Numbered from the stretch's first letter, positions 44,684-55,581 are shown. The stretch: DNA of 64,000 nucleotides from Paenibacillus sp. JCM 10914 (GCF_001315105.1 NZ_BAZR01000005.1:1-64000), one strand, 5' to 3'. The notes: a model not told the origin generated them from the sequence alone. Program-made: numbers and translations.

Positions 44684-47600
44684 ATGCGCAGTCGATTACA
44701 TCGAGGCAAACCGCTGCTAAGTTTGTTTCTGGCAATCGTTATACTTGTAGGCATCATTGTACCACTCGGTCCTGCAAGATTAGCAGAGGCTTCCCCTTCA
44801 ACTGACCAGGTTGTTATTAGCCAGGTGTACGGAGGTGGGGGGAATAGCGGAGCCGAATACAAGAATGATTTTATCGAACTCTTCAATCCTACGAACCACC
44901 CGGTTAACCTGACTGGCTGGAAGGTGCGTTATGCCAGTGCAGCAGGTACATTTAACCCAGAGAACGAAACGCAGTTAACAGGAATCATACAGCCTTATTC
45001 TTATTTTTTGATTGAGCAAGCCGGAGGGACCAATGGAGCTTCGCTGCCAACGAATGATCTGAAGAATTCGATTAATCTTAGCGCTACGAATGGAAAAGTA
45101 GATCTGATCAGCTCCACCGGTCAGCGTGTCGATCTCATTGGCTACGGCACTGCATCAGAGTATGAAAATAGTCCGACGGCGGCTTTGTCCAACGGCACGG
45201 CAGCGATTCGCAAAGAATTGACCACTGGTCAATCAGACCGTGGTCTTGATACGGATCATAATGCGCTCGATTTTATCGTTACGAAGCCGGATCCGCGTAA
45301 CAGTGCAAGTCCAGCAACACCCGTAAATCCAGTTAACGGCCTGGCACGAGTGACGGCAAATCCTGAGCCGAATGCGTGGCCGGCAGGCACAGAGATTAAC
45401 CTTAGTAACGCTAGTGTGGGCGCTTCCGTCTATGCGGATGTGTATACATCCGGGGGAAACACGGGTTATGAGCTTGTAACAGGCCCGATCGTATTGCAGG
45501 AGCCAACGCGCATTGACGCTTACGCGGCCCAAGATGGAGTAGACGATGGCCCGGTGGCCTCGTTTAACTATGATCTGCTAGCCCCGGTTCCTGTTGCAGA
45601 TGCTCGTCTCAAGCTTAAAGGCGAACATGTGTGGACGGAAGGTATCATTACGCATATCGAAGGCAGAGAAATCTATATTCAAGATGATAACGCCGGTATC
45701 GTACTGTATGACTATCCGCTGAGCGCCAAGGTCGGCGACAAGGTCAGCGTAGCTGGTATAATGGAAATTTACAACAATTTGGAAGAGATCAAACCTCATC
45801 CGTTGCTACCGAGTCAAGTTGTGCAGGAGAATGCAGGTGTGCCACAGCCGCTCCGCATTGAAGGAGCCGACTTGAGCAGTGCTAACGGAGAAGAGTATGA
45901 AGCAAGGCTGGTTTATCTGGAGGATGTAACAATCAAATCCATGAACAAGCCTGGTGAGTATACCGCGGTACAGAACGGGCAGGAATTCAGCATTTATTCC
46001 AGCTTGCCGAAGCTTGTGGTCGGCAACACTTTCAGCCGGATTACAGGGGTCATTAAGCAGTTCGGCAATGTATACCAGCTGATTCCGCTCAATAATGAAG
46101 CGATTGTGGAGGACATGTTCTCCGTCGTTGCCAGCCCTGGGAGCGGCCCGATTATATCTGGCGGCAAGGTAGAGTTGTCTAGTCCGACTCAAGGGGCAGA
46201 TATCCATTACACGCTGGATGGATCCGATCCGACAAACTCCAGTCCCCTTTATGCAACTCCGATTTCCGTTGATCAAGATGTAACGATCAAAGCGATCGTG
46301 GTATCGGGAGCAGAGGTAAGCAAGGTATACGAATTCAAGTATACGATCACGGACCAACCGCGAATTGCCGACATTCAAGGCGAGACGCACACTTCTCCGT
46401 TCAAGGGGCAGACCGTTCAAAACATCGAGGGCGTCGTTACGCAATACGGTTATACCTTCTCGAACGGGAACATCAAAGGATTCTATATCCAAGATCCGCA
46501 GCCTGATGACAACCCGAACACATCGGATGCAATCTTTGTATACACTACGAGTCCCAACCGTCCTCAAATCGGTGATCTGGTCACCGTAAACGGTACGGTG
46601 GATGAATATAACGAGGGAAGCGCAAGCAACCTGACTTCGACCCAGATCAATCTTCAGTCCTTCCAGAAGCTCGGGACAGAGGAACTGCCAGAGCCCGTGA
46701 CTTTGGGCAAGGGCGGACGTCCAATTCCTTCGGCTATTATTGACAACGACCAATTCGGGCTGTTTGATCCGGAGGAAGACGCGATCGATTTCTATGAATC
46801 ACTAGAGGGCATGTTGGTCAGACTGGAGCAGCCGACCATCATCAGCCCATACTGGACAAGCGCAGGTACGTACAATATTCCGACACGTGTGGAGAATCAT
46901 GTTCCCGATGTGATTACGCCAGCCGGTGGGTTGGTATTGAAGGAAGACCGCAATTATAATCCGCAGCGCCTGCTGATTGCTTATGGAAATCCGGGACAAG
47001 AAGTAAGTACCGGGGATGTGTTCGCAGATGATGTAGTCGGCGTGATTGGTTACAACAGCGGCAACTTCAAAGTAATTCCACCTAAAGACGGACTGCCTGC
47101 CATCAACAGCAGTTCGTTCCAACAGGAAGTATCTACGATTGAAGTAGATCAAGAGCGCCTGCTTGTGGCTACTTACAATATTGAGAACTTCTACCCTGGA
47201 GTAGGCGCAGCCAAAATCAATAAGCTAGCCGAGTCGATGGTCCATCATATCAAGTCGCCGGATATTATCGGCTGGTGGAAGTGCAGGATAATAACGGGGA
47301 GAAGAATGATGGAATAACGGCTGCCGATGAAAGCTATCAGGCGCTAATTCAAGCCATTAAAGCTAAGGGTGGTCCAACTTACAGCTACACGGACATTGCC
47401 CCTATTCATAATAACGATGGCGGTGCACCGGGAGCCAACATTCGCGTCGGGTACCTCTACAACGCAGACCGAGTTCAATTATCGGACAGCGTGAACGGCA
47501 AGAAGGGATCGGCTACGGAAGCGGTAGCTTACGACGCGAGCAAGGATCAATTAACCTACAATCCAGGCAGAATTGATCCGACCCATCCAGCGTTTAATGC

Positions 47601-50600
47601 TTCGCGTAAACCACTGGCGGCACAGTTCGAGTTTAATGGCGAGAAAGTGATCGTCATTGCGAATCATTTTAATTCCAAGTCCGGTGATCAAGCACCGTTC
47701 GGAATCGCACAGCCACCGGCGTTATCGAGTGAGTTCCAGCGACATCAGATCGCAGGTGTCGTCAACGGATTTGTGAAAGAAGTTGTGACTTCTAATCCGA
47801 ATGCGAACGTGGTCGTGCTAGGCGATTTCAATGATTTTCAATTTACCGAAACGGCTTCGATCCTGAAAGGGAACGAGCTGGACAATCTGATTGACGAGCT
47901 TCCGCTGGAAGAACAATACACCTATACGTATGACGGCAATTCGCAGGTATTGGATCATATTCTGGTCAGCAAAAATCTGACCGCCGCATCTGAGATCGAC
48001 GTGGTGCACTTGAATGCCGATTTCCCGGTTTCCAAGGGACGCGTGTCCGATCACGATCCGGTGTTGGCTCAGATTGATCTGAAGCCGTCGGCGGCAGAAG
48101 GCTTTCCGCTAACGATTCTGCATACCAATGATACGCATGCCAATCTGGACACGGTTAACTCACCGAATAACATCGCCAGACGTGTGACTGCCATCAAGGA
48201 GGCTAAAGCCGCAGCAATCAATCCACTGCTCGTGGATGCTGGAGACGTATTCTCTGGTACGCTGTATTTCAATCAATATTTAGGACTAGCTGATCTGGAG
48301 TTCATGAATCTGGTTCAGTATGACGCGATGACCTTCGGTAATCATGAGTTTGATAAGGGCTCCGAGGTGTTGAATGATTTTATTGAGCAAGCTGAATTTC
48401 CATTCGTGTCATCGAATGTGAATTTCTCGGCTGACCCATTACTGCGCGGGAAATTTAAAGATGAGGTTACCCGTGATCCACTGAAGGGCAACGTATATCC
48501 TGCGATCATTATGGAAGTAGATGGTGAGCAGGTCGGTCTCATCGGTCTCACTACGGAAGACACAGCTAACATTGCTTCTCCAGGATTAGTTACCTTTGAT
48601 CATGCGGTGCAAAAAGCTAGAGAGACGGTAGCGATGTTGCAGCTAGAAGGAATCAACAAAATCATCGTACTCTCACATCTCGGTTATGATGAGGATGTTA
48701 AACTTGCCAAGCAAGTAGAAGGTATCGATATCATCGTTGGCGGACATAGTCATACCAAGCTGGATCAGGCTGTTGTAGACCGTACTGACAATGAGCCAAA
48801 ATTAATTGTGCAGACAGGTGAGAAGGGGCAGTTTTTAGGCCGACTCGAGGTACTATTTGACGATGAAGGCGTTCTTCAGAGCTGGGACAGTAATCTGATC
48901 TCTATCGATGAGAAGGTCAATGATCAATATGTGGTCCAGCCGGATCCAGAAGCGCTGAATATTTTGAACACCAAGTATAAGCCGGGTGTGGAGCAGTTGA
49001 AGCAAACCGAAGTTGGCGTGACAGAAGTGAGATTGAACGGCGATCGTGCCGACGTACGGACAAAAGAAACCAATCTCGGTAATCTGATTGCGGACGGCAT
49101 GCTGGATGCTGCGCAAGCAGCAGGAACGAATGCGGTCATCGCCCTTCAGAATGGGGGAGGAATCCGTGAACCGATTGAAGCTGGTACAATTACCATGGGT
49201 GACGTGATGACCGTGCTTCCGTTTAACAATGATCTAGTCACCATTACGTTGACTGGACAGGAAATCAAGGATGCAATGGAGAACGGCGTTTCCAAGACAC
49301 CGGCCCAGGACGGGCGTTTCCCACACATCGCCGGCATGAAGTTCTTCTATGATTCTACGAAGCCGGAAGGTTCGCGTGTGCTTCGTATCCAGGTGAAAGG
49401 CAAGAACGGTTATGAGCTTCTTGATCTTACGAAGTCGTATGAGGTTGCAACCAATGCCTTCACAGCAAAGGGTGGAGACTTCTATGCGCCGCTGGAGAAG
49501 GCCTATAGTGAAGGGCGTGTGAATCTGCTCTATATCCCTGACTATGAAGTATTCTCGAACTATGTGAAAAAGGTAGGAACGATCACAGGCGAAACCTCAG
49601 CGGTCGAAGGACGAATCGTCGATTTGAAGGGCGCAGCGCTTCCAGAGGAACCGGGCACCCCTGGTAATCCAGGCAACCCAGGCAACCCGGAAAATCCAGG
49701 TAGCCCAGGACCGTCCACGCCGCCAACCAATCCGTCAACTCCTTCCAATCCTGGTCCAGGAACCCCCATTCCTGTTGAACCGGGTAAGGTGAAGGTACAG
49801 GCAAAGGTAGAGAATGGAGCAGCAACAGGCGATGTTACCGGAGCAGCGATGAAGGAAGCTCTGAAGCAGCCTGCCAATGGAAGAGTCACAATAGAGGTAA
49901 CCAGCACGCAGCCATTCGAATCTTCAACAATTACGCTGGACAACGAAGCGCTCCGAGCATGGATTGCTCAGAATCAAGCGCGGGTGTTGGCGGTAGTAAC
50001 GCCATACGGCAGCTATGAGCTTCCGCAGAATGCGGTCAATCTGCAAGCGCTGGCAGCTCAGGCGGGTGCAGATGCAAGCAGCCTTCAGCTTGTGATTCAG
50101 ATTCATCTGGATGCTGAGGCACTTAAACTAGCGGCGTCCAAAGGCCATCGTGCATTGCAGGCAGTGAACTATACCGTCACTGTGAAGTCCGACAATGGCA
50201 AGACGCTGACGCTGGATACGTTCAACTCCTACGTGAAGCGTACGATCAGCCTTCAACCTACAGAACGAACATCTAGTCTCGCAGTGGTACGACTGGATGG
50301 CCCAACGGGAAATGTCTATACTCCGGTTCCATTCAAGGTGAACGGACAAGGAGTAGATATTTATAGCCGCTCTAACAGCACGTATCTGGTGCTGCAACAT
50401 GCGGTTACATTCGAGGATATCGCATCGCATTGGTCGAAGCAGGACGTGGAATCCCTTGCGGCCAAAATGATTGTCAGCGGCCGTTCGGAACATGCATATG
50501 TTCCGAACGCTCCGGTCACTCGGGCAGAGTTCACGGCACTTATAGTGCGTGCTCTGGGCCTGTCTTCCACTACGGGAGCAGCTTCCTTCCAGGATGTAGC

Positions 50601-50955
50601 CTCGACCGACTGGCACGCAGGAACGATTCAGGCAGCGGTTCAAGCAGGTATCGTCAATGGATATGCGGACGGTACGTTTAGACCGGGCCAGACGATTACC
50701 CGCGAAGAAATGGCGTCCATGTTATACAAAGCCATGCAATTTGCGGGCTATGACAATCGGAGTTCGGCATCCGAACGCTTTGCCGATGAAGAGCGCATCG
50801 CTTCATGGGCGAAGGAAGCGGTGCATACGCTGCGCGGACTTGGTATTGTGAACGGAGATGGTCAGCAGCGCTTTGTACCAAAAGGGAATGCGACCCGCGG
50901 CGAAAGCGCGGCGGTGCTGAACCGTACGATTGAGATTTTGACGTATGTGAAGTAA
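44684..50955 (+). CDS. SLH-anchored ExeM/NucH-type nuclease fused to 5'-nucleotidase (frameshifted)
   Basis: Giant secreted enzyme, about 2090 residues after correcting one frameshift. Order: signal peptide (1-33), lamin-tail domain (40-205), two chitobiase-like beta modules (220-296, 479-555), OB-fold modules (300-385, 560-665), an endonuclease/exonuclease/phosphatase domain (826-1136: TYNIENFYP, catalytic Glu in GLVEVQ, GDFND, SDHDP), a metallophosphatase (1141-1373: HTNDTHANL, DAGDVFSG, GNHEFD, GGHSHT), the 5'-nucleotidase C-domain (1440-1620: NGGGIR), a Pro/Gly/Asn linker, a pre-SLH stalk, and three SLH motifs. At 47272 one C is missing (GGCTGG for GGCCTGG), which splits the gene inside the nuclease domain. 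It should cut extracellular nucleic acid and dephosphorylate the nucleotides at the cell surface. Start ATG 44684 with GAGGAG. Confidence 0.87.
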
Positions 50956-50973
50956 GACTATAACAGGATTCGG

Positions 50974-51002
50974 GCTAACCCATCAGGGTTAGCTCTTTTT
51001 TT
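50974..51002 (+). terminator. terminator after the nuclease/nucleotidase gene
   Basis: GCTAACCC/GGGTTAGC stem (50974-50981, 50986-50993), 4-base loop, then TCTTTTTTTT. Confidence 0.85.
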
Positions 51003-51065
51003 GTACCCAAATGTGACCAAACGACGTCCATAATGGTGTTAAGGGTAAAAGGAGGTCTAACCGCG

Positions 51066-51557
51066 ATGTCAATTGATTCGCTCCGGCCGGGCGGAGATAT
51101 GAGGGAAGTATATGAATTATATGGCAGCATGCTTTTTAAAATAGCGATGGTCTATCTTGGCAACAAGCAGGACGTGGAAGAGGCTCTCCAAGAGACATTC
51201 ATCAAATGGATGCATAAATCGCCGGATTTCCGTGATCAGGAGCATCAGAAGGCTTGGCTCATCCGCGTGATCACGAATCATTGCAAGAACATGCAGGGCA
51301 GTCTGTGGCGCAGACGGGTAACGAAGCTGGAGCAAATGGATGACTATTTCGAAGAGGCTTCGGAACGCTTGCTGATGGATCATGTGATGAGCCTGCCGTT
51401 CAAATATAAATCCGTTATCCACTTGTTCTATTACGAGGATTATTCCGTGCGAGAGATCGCCGGCATCTTGCAGATCAGTGAATCTGCTGTGAAAATGCGT
51501 CTTCAACGCGGCCGGAAACTGCTGCGGATGGACTTGGAAGGGGAAGAATGGGCATGA
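51066..51557 (+). CDS. ECF-type RNA polymerase sigma factor
   Basis: 163-residue sigma-70-family factor of the ECF type. Region 2 lies at about residues 12-80 (YELYGSMLFKIAMVYLGNKQDVEEALQETFIKWMH; the DVEEALQETF -10-binding helix). Region 4 is at about 105-155 (LPFKYKSVIHLFYYEDYSVREIAGILQISESAVKMRLQRGRKLL), cited by its recognition motif SESAVKMRLQRGR. It directs RNA polymerase to stress promoters not identifiable here. AAGGAGG precedes ATG 51066. The end overlaps the next gene by four bases, typical of sigma/anti-sigma pairs. Confidence 0.88.
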   Translation: MSIDSLRPGGDMREVYELYGSMLFKIAMVYLGNKQDVEEALQETFIKWMHKSPDFRDQEHQKAWLIRVITNHCKNMQGSLWRRRVTKLEQMDDYFEEASERLLMDHVMSLPFKYKSVIHLFYYEDYSVREIAGILQISESAVKMRLQRGRKLLRMDLEGEEWA

Positions 51558-52540
51558 ACCGTAACGATTACAAGAAATTGATGAATCGCATAGAACCTGA
51601 TGAAGGAATGGAGGAACGACTGATGAAGGATATGAATCGAAAGGTAACCAAGCAAGCACGTTCAAGATGGGACCGGATCGGGATGGCGTCCGTCAGCATG
51701 GCGGTGGTTCTCGGTGTGGTACTGGTCATTTCGCTCGTATGGAGCCAGCAAGCAGGCCAAGATCAAATGGCGATTGGCGAGCCCCAAGTCTCCGGGGAGG
51801 ACGGAACGCCACCAACCTCCGGCAACCACGAGTCGGTGACGATACCCAAGATTGAACTCCCTGACGACAGCGGGGTCTCCATGAGCATGATCGGACTAGT
51901 GGTATATCAAGGCAACATTTATACCCAGAGTGGGACGGGGATATCACCAGAGACGGCCAAAGCGCTAAGAGGAGAGAAGTTAGGACGGTCGAAGTCCGGC
52001 ATTACGGAATGGAGCACGTCTTCCGATTATACGGAGCTAGCCTCAACGATCGGAGAGATGGATATCTATTCGGTTCAGGGATACGATACGGAGTTCCGGA
52101 TTATGTCGTATGCGGAGCACGACGGCCAGATCTTCGCGGAACTGTATGAGCATCTGAATGGCATTACGGTGCATACAGGCGAGGACGTTGTCGGCAAGCT
52201 GAAGCTGTTGGATCGAATGATCTCGGCGAACTGGCAGGATTTTGACAGCTGGAATATGGGGGAAGTTCAGTTGAACGAACTGGCGGTGGACGAAGCGCTG
52301 CAAGCTTTCGTTCAAGCACTCTATGAAGCGAAGCCGGTTGCGGCCGAGGCGTTATATGAAGCCGGTATATATGAAACAGGGGCGGAGGAACAGAAATTCC
52401 TGCATCTGAAACTGGAGGATGAGACCCAAGTACAGCTGCGGCTGTTTAAGAGCGGCCCGTATGTGCGGTACGGCAACGCTGAGGTGTTTCTCCAATTGGA
52501 TAAAGAAGCCTTTGATGCGCTGTGGGAGCGGATGGAGTAG
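51554..52540 (+). CDS. putative membrane anti-sigma factor
   Basis: About 328-residue membrane protein. The cytoplasmic N-terminal ~40 residues (MNRNDYKKLMNRIEPDEGMEERLMKDMNRK) resemble the short sigma-binding segments of Paenibacillus anti-sigma proteins. One TM follows (about 46-65: GMASVSMAVVLGVVLVISLVW), then a ~260-residue extracytoplasmic domain of unknown fold. The ATGA overlap with the sigma gene and this topology make anti-sigma the best guess. There is no HXXXCXXC zinc motif. An ATG at 51548 is an equally possible start. Confidence 0.7.
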   Translation: MNRNDYKKLMNRIEPDEGMEERLMKDMNRKVTKQARSRWDRIGMASVSMAVVLGVVLVISLVWSQQAGQDQMAIGEPQVSGEDGTPPTSGNHESVTIPKIELPDDSGVSMSMIGLVVYQGNIYTQSGTGISPETAKALRGEKLGRSKSGITEWSTSSDYTELASTIGEMDIYSVQGYDTEFRIMSYAEHDGQIFAELYEHLNGITVHTGEDVVGKLKLLDRMISANWQDFDSWNMGEVQLNELAVDEALQAFVQALYEAKPVAAEALYEAGIYETGAEEQKFLHLKLEDETQVQLRLFKSGPYVRYGNAEVFLQLDKEAFDALWERME

Positions 52541-52555
52541 CTGAATTTGTATTGT

Positions 52556-52585
52556 AAAAAGAGACCTGTGACAGGTCTCTTTTTT
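52556..52585. terminator. terminator after the anti-sigma gene
   Basis: AAAAAGAGACCTGT/ACAGGTCTCTTTTT perfect stem (left arm from 52556) with T6; A5 on the other side also allows minus-strand use for the GH20 gene. Confidence 0.8.
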
Positions 52586-52689
52586 GGGATGATCAGATGA
52601 TGCCAGCAACATAGCGGTCCAGTTATACATTCTTGATTGATGCTGGGGAATAGAGGGCTGCGCTTTTATACTTCAGCTCTGCGTGATGC

Positions 52690-54606
52690 TTAAAATGGAT
52701 TCAGCACATGATAGAATACGTTCGGCGAGGCCATGCGGTAATAATGGCTGCACCAGCCGACGCCTTTGTGGTTGTCGCGGTTGGTTGTGCTAAAGACGAG
52801 TCGTTCTTGTTCTAACTCTTCAATGCGGGCCAACCGTCCTTCTGCGAACTCCAAAATGCGAAACGACGCCGTATCCAGGCGGGTAATGACGCCGCCGAAG
52901 CGGATGTCGATTACTTCCCAGCCGAAGGGCTTAAACATCTTGTGCCACTGCGTGCGGTGGGCGATCCGCAGCTCTTGGACCGCTTGAGAGATGGCCGGCA
53001 GGACGCTCTTGGCCATATGTCTCAACGTATCGAGATCATGGGCATCATAAGCGCTTTTTAAGGCGATGCCGATCTCACTCTTGCGCTTCAGCACGGCGCT
53101 TAGCTTCTCCGGCATCTCAAACAGATAGTCCAGTTCGGCGTCTGGGTTACGATGATCACGTATCCGCTGTTCCAGCTCCGCATAGTGGTTGGCCAGGTCG
53201 AGCCCTTCAATCTGTTTGTCAAACATTCCGAGTAATACATCCTGATAGAGCAGGAACTTGGATGGATTGCTCTGTTTGGCGTTGTTCGGCTCTTGTCCCG
53301 GAATTTCATCCAAGTCCTTCAATTGCAGGAACGCCTCCAGCTCGATGCCGGTGCAGAATTTCACGCGCTCTGCCAGCTGCGCTTGTGTTGGCGGTTGCTG
53401 CGAGTAAGCATGCTCAGCATACAGCTGCAGACCGAGCAGCGCCGCGAATGGATTGCCTTCGTTCCCGTCGTCGCCCCACATCGTGGCGTAAACCTCTCGA
53501 ATCCCTTCCTGCTTGCATACTTGCAGGGCGACATTCGAAGCGTTCAGTGATAGGCCGTAGTTGACGCCGAACGTATTGAAAATCCATACGGCACCTGCAA
53601 ATACCAGATTGCAGCCTAGTGGACGATGATTGGCAATGAGCTTCTCGTAATCTCCCGGCTCCATGTGCGTGTAATCCCAGTACACCATGTCGACGTCCTT
53701 CGGAATTCGGCGAGCCATCTCTTCTGGAATTGAGGTTTCCTTATCGTAATAAGCCGCATCCCCACCTCCGCCAGCGGCGAGCTTGAGGAACATATCGCTC
53801 CACATCATCGGCTTCAGGCCTCGTTTGCGGACGGCAGCCAGCACCTTATCCAGGTGCGAGATCATGATATCAAACCGGCTATGGTATCCGTTCGAGTCGA
53901 GATATTTACCGCGTCCAAGCTCCTCGGCCTCGTCCATGCCGATATGAATCTTTTTGCTGCGGAACGGAGCGCTGGCTGCCTCGATCATGTGCTCGATCAG
54001 CGAGTCGGTCCGTTTGCTGCCGACCAGCAGCGCGCCTTTGGTATCGCGATAATGCTTAATGGGTTCCCACTTGAGGAATTCTTCTAAATGAGCCAGCGTC
54101 TGAATGCTGGGAAAAGCCTCGATGCCGAATTGGTCGGCGTAATCATCGATCTCTATCAGTTCAGCCTGTGTATAGCGTCCACGCATGTAGCCGAAGTATG
54201 GCTCACCTTCGATCTCATAGGTGTCCTCCATATATAACATCACGCTATTCATCCCCATCAGGGCCAGCTTGCGAAGCATCGATTTGAAACTGTCTACCGT
54301 AAGGACCGCATTGCGGGACAGATCGAACATCGGACCGATCTGATCGAATTGCTGCTGTTCTTCAAGCTGGAAAGTATCTTGCTCGCGGCTATGCTGAACA
54401 AGTAGGCCTAACCCCCGGAAGAACTGGTGCTTGCTTCCGTAGCGAATGGTTGCCGCATTGCCTTCTCGACTTACCACAAGCGGGCCTTCCGATGGACCGA
54501 CATGGACGAGAATGCCATCCCCGGCTAATTCCACGCCCAGCTCTGTTAGTAATGCTTGAATACCGGGCATCAAATCCGTTACATCGCCCTCGAAACGAAA
54601 TTTCAT
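52690..54606 (-). CDS. GH20-family beta-N-acetylhexosaminidase
   Basis: 638-residue glycoside hydrolase of the GH20 family without a signal peptide, so probably cytoplasmic. An N-terminal alpha/beta GH20b-like domain (about 1-90) is followed by a TIM barrel: GPMFDLSRNAVLTVDSFKSML, LYMEDTYEIEGEPYFGYMRGRY, and the catalytic Asp-Glu pair in KIHIGMDEAEELG (near residues 222-223), then TMWGDDGNEG. It resembles exo-hexosaminidases such as GcnA, which release terminal GlcNAc or GalNAc from glycans. Start ATG 54606, preceded by GGGGGAG; an ATG at 54624 overlaps that ribosome site. Monocistronic. Confidence 0.82.
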   Translation of the reverse strand: MKFRFEGDVTDLMPGIQALLTELGVELAGDGILVHVGPSEGPLVVSREGNAATIRYGSKHQFFRGLGLLVQHSREQDTFQLEEQQQFDQIGPMFDLSRNAVLTVDSFKSMLRKLALMGMNSVMLYMEDTYEIEGEPYFGYMRGRYTQAELIEIDDYADQFGIEAFPSIQTLAHLEEFLKWEPIKHYRDTKGALLVGSKRTDSLIEHMIEAASAPFRSKKIHIGMDEAEELGRGKYLDSNGYHSRFDIMISHLDKVLAAVRKRGLKPMMWSDMFLKLAAGGGGDAAYYDKETSIPEEMARRIPKDVDMVYWDYTHMEPGDYEKLIANHRPLGCNLVFAGAVWIFNTFGVNYGLSLNASNVALQVCKQEGIREVYATMWGDDGNEGNPFAALLGLQLYAEHAYSQQPPTQAQLAERVKFCTGIELEAFLQLKDLDEIPGQEPNNAKQSNPSKFLLYQDVLLGMFDKQIEGLDLANHYAELEQRIRDHRNPDAELDYLFEMPEKLSAVLKRKSEIGIALKSAYDAHDLDTLRHMAKSVLPAISQAVQELRIAHRTQWHKMFKPFGWEVIDIRFGGVITRLDTASFRILEFAEGRLARIEELEQERLVFSTTNRDNHKGVGWCSHYYRMASPNVFYHVLNPF

Positions 54607-54739
54607 CCGAAACTCCCCCTGCATCCATGATATTTTGGTATAAACATTATATCATTATAATGTTTAATGTTATTGGATTGTGGTAGGGAAAGCAATCATA
54701 AAGTTTGGGCCAGGCATAGCGAAGAAAATGAATCTATAA

Positions 54740-55090
54740 CCAGAATCCCCACCACAGATAAGCAAATTCCCTGTTGTAATCCATAACGTATCCACAGATG
54801 CTAAAGAGGAAGCCGGATGGTGGGTAGTTACCAAAGAAACTCGTTCCATTCATATCCAAGTGGAAGCTGAGCATGCGGATATGGTGCTATTCTGGACTTC
54901 TCCTACAGGCACGGAGGTAGGCAAAGAGCGTGAACTTGTGGGATATGACGTTGATGGTGAGGACGGATGGTCCTTGGAGTGGAATATTGAGGGGCAGATG
55001 CTCCACAACCATCTGGATATTCAAGCATTAGGTATCGACGGTGTTTCATATGCCAGGGTGAGCTTTAATGTTCATACCTTATACGAATGA
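54740..55090 (+). pseudogene. remnant of a secreted or Ig-like protein
   Basis: An open frame of about 116 codons without a plausible start. It follows an in-frame TAA at 54737 and begins PESPPQISKFPVVIHN. The later part (IQVEAEHADMVLFWTSPTGTE, WSLEWNI, LHNHLDIQALG) looks like the C-terminal beta-sandwich of a secreted Paenibacillus protein. No signal peptide or upstream half is seen. A GTG at 54860 would give only 76 residues. Best read as a decayed gene or an internal deletion product; function unknown. Confidence 0.45.
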
Positions 55091-55182
55091 AATCTTGAAT
55101 AAAGGCCATGCTTCTGGAATCATGCAAAAAGCCAAACTTTACAACGATAAGAACTTTCAAACAAGAAAATAAGCTTGTTTGC

Positions 55183-55563
55183 TTATGATGAAAGCCATTC
55201 TAAAAACTCAAGTCGATTTCCAAAGGGGTCGTTTATATAGAAGCGTCTTACTCCTTCATCAGCTCTTGCTTCATCATCAATTACATGAACATTACTGTGA
55301 TGCAGATATTCACGCAACTCTTCTAAGTTCTGTACGTGAAATGCCGGGTGAGCCTTTGTAGCGGGAACAAAATCTTTTTGTACTCCGATGTGTACTTGAT
55401 GATTACCGCATTGGAACCAAACGCCACCACGTTTTTTTAGAATTTCAGGTTTTGGAATCTCCGTCCAACCCAATAAGTTATCGAAAAAATTCCGAGCCTC
55501 TGTTTCGCAACCTTCTGGGGCTGCCAGTTGAACGTGGTCAAGACCATAGAAATTGTAAGTCAT
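55183..55563 (-). CDS. VOC-family (glyoxalase-like) protein
   Basis: 126-residue vicinal-oxygen-chelate protein of two beta-alpha-beta-beta-beta modules. The first metal-ligand region is GLDHVQLAAPEGCE, with GVWFQCGNHQVHIGV in the middle, and the second module has HPAFHVQNLEEL and RRFYINDPFGNRLEFLEW (metal Glu). The substrate is unknown; related proteins include glyoxalase-like and resistance enzymes. AAAGGAGG lies upstream of ATG 55563. A 19-base palindrome (55582-55600) lies in its 5' leader. Confidence 0.82.
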   Translation of the reverse strand: MTYNFYGLDHVQLAAPEGCETEARNFFDNLLGWTEIPKPEILKKRGGVWFQCGNHQVHIGVQKDFVPATKAHPAFHVQNLEELREYLHHSNVHVIDDEARADEGVRRFYINDPFGNRLEFLEWLSS

Positions 55564-55581
55564 ATAAAATCCCCTCCTTTT

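Noticed and set aside
45806..46753. 315-codon open frame antisense to the nuclease gene
   Set aside because: Shadow frame over conserved OB and beta modules.
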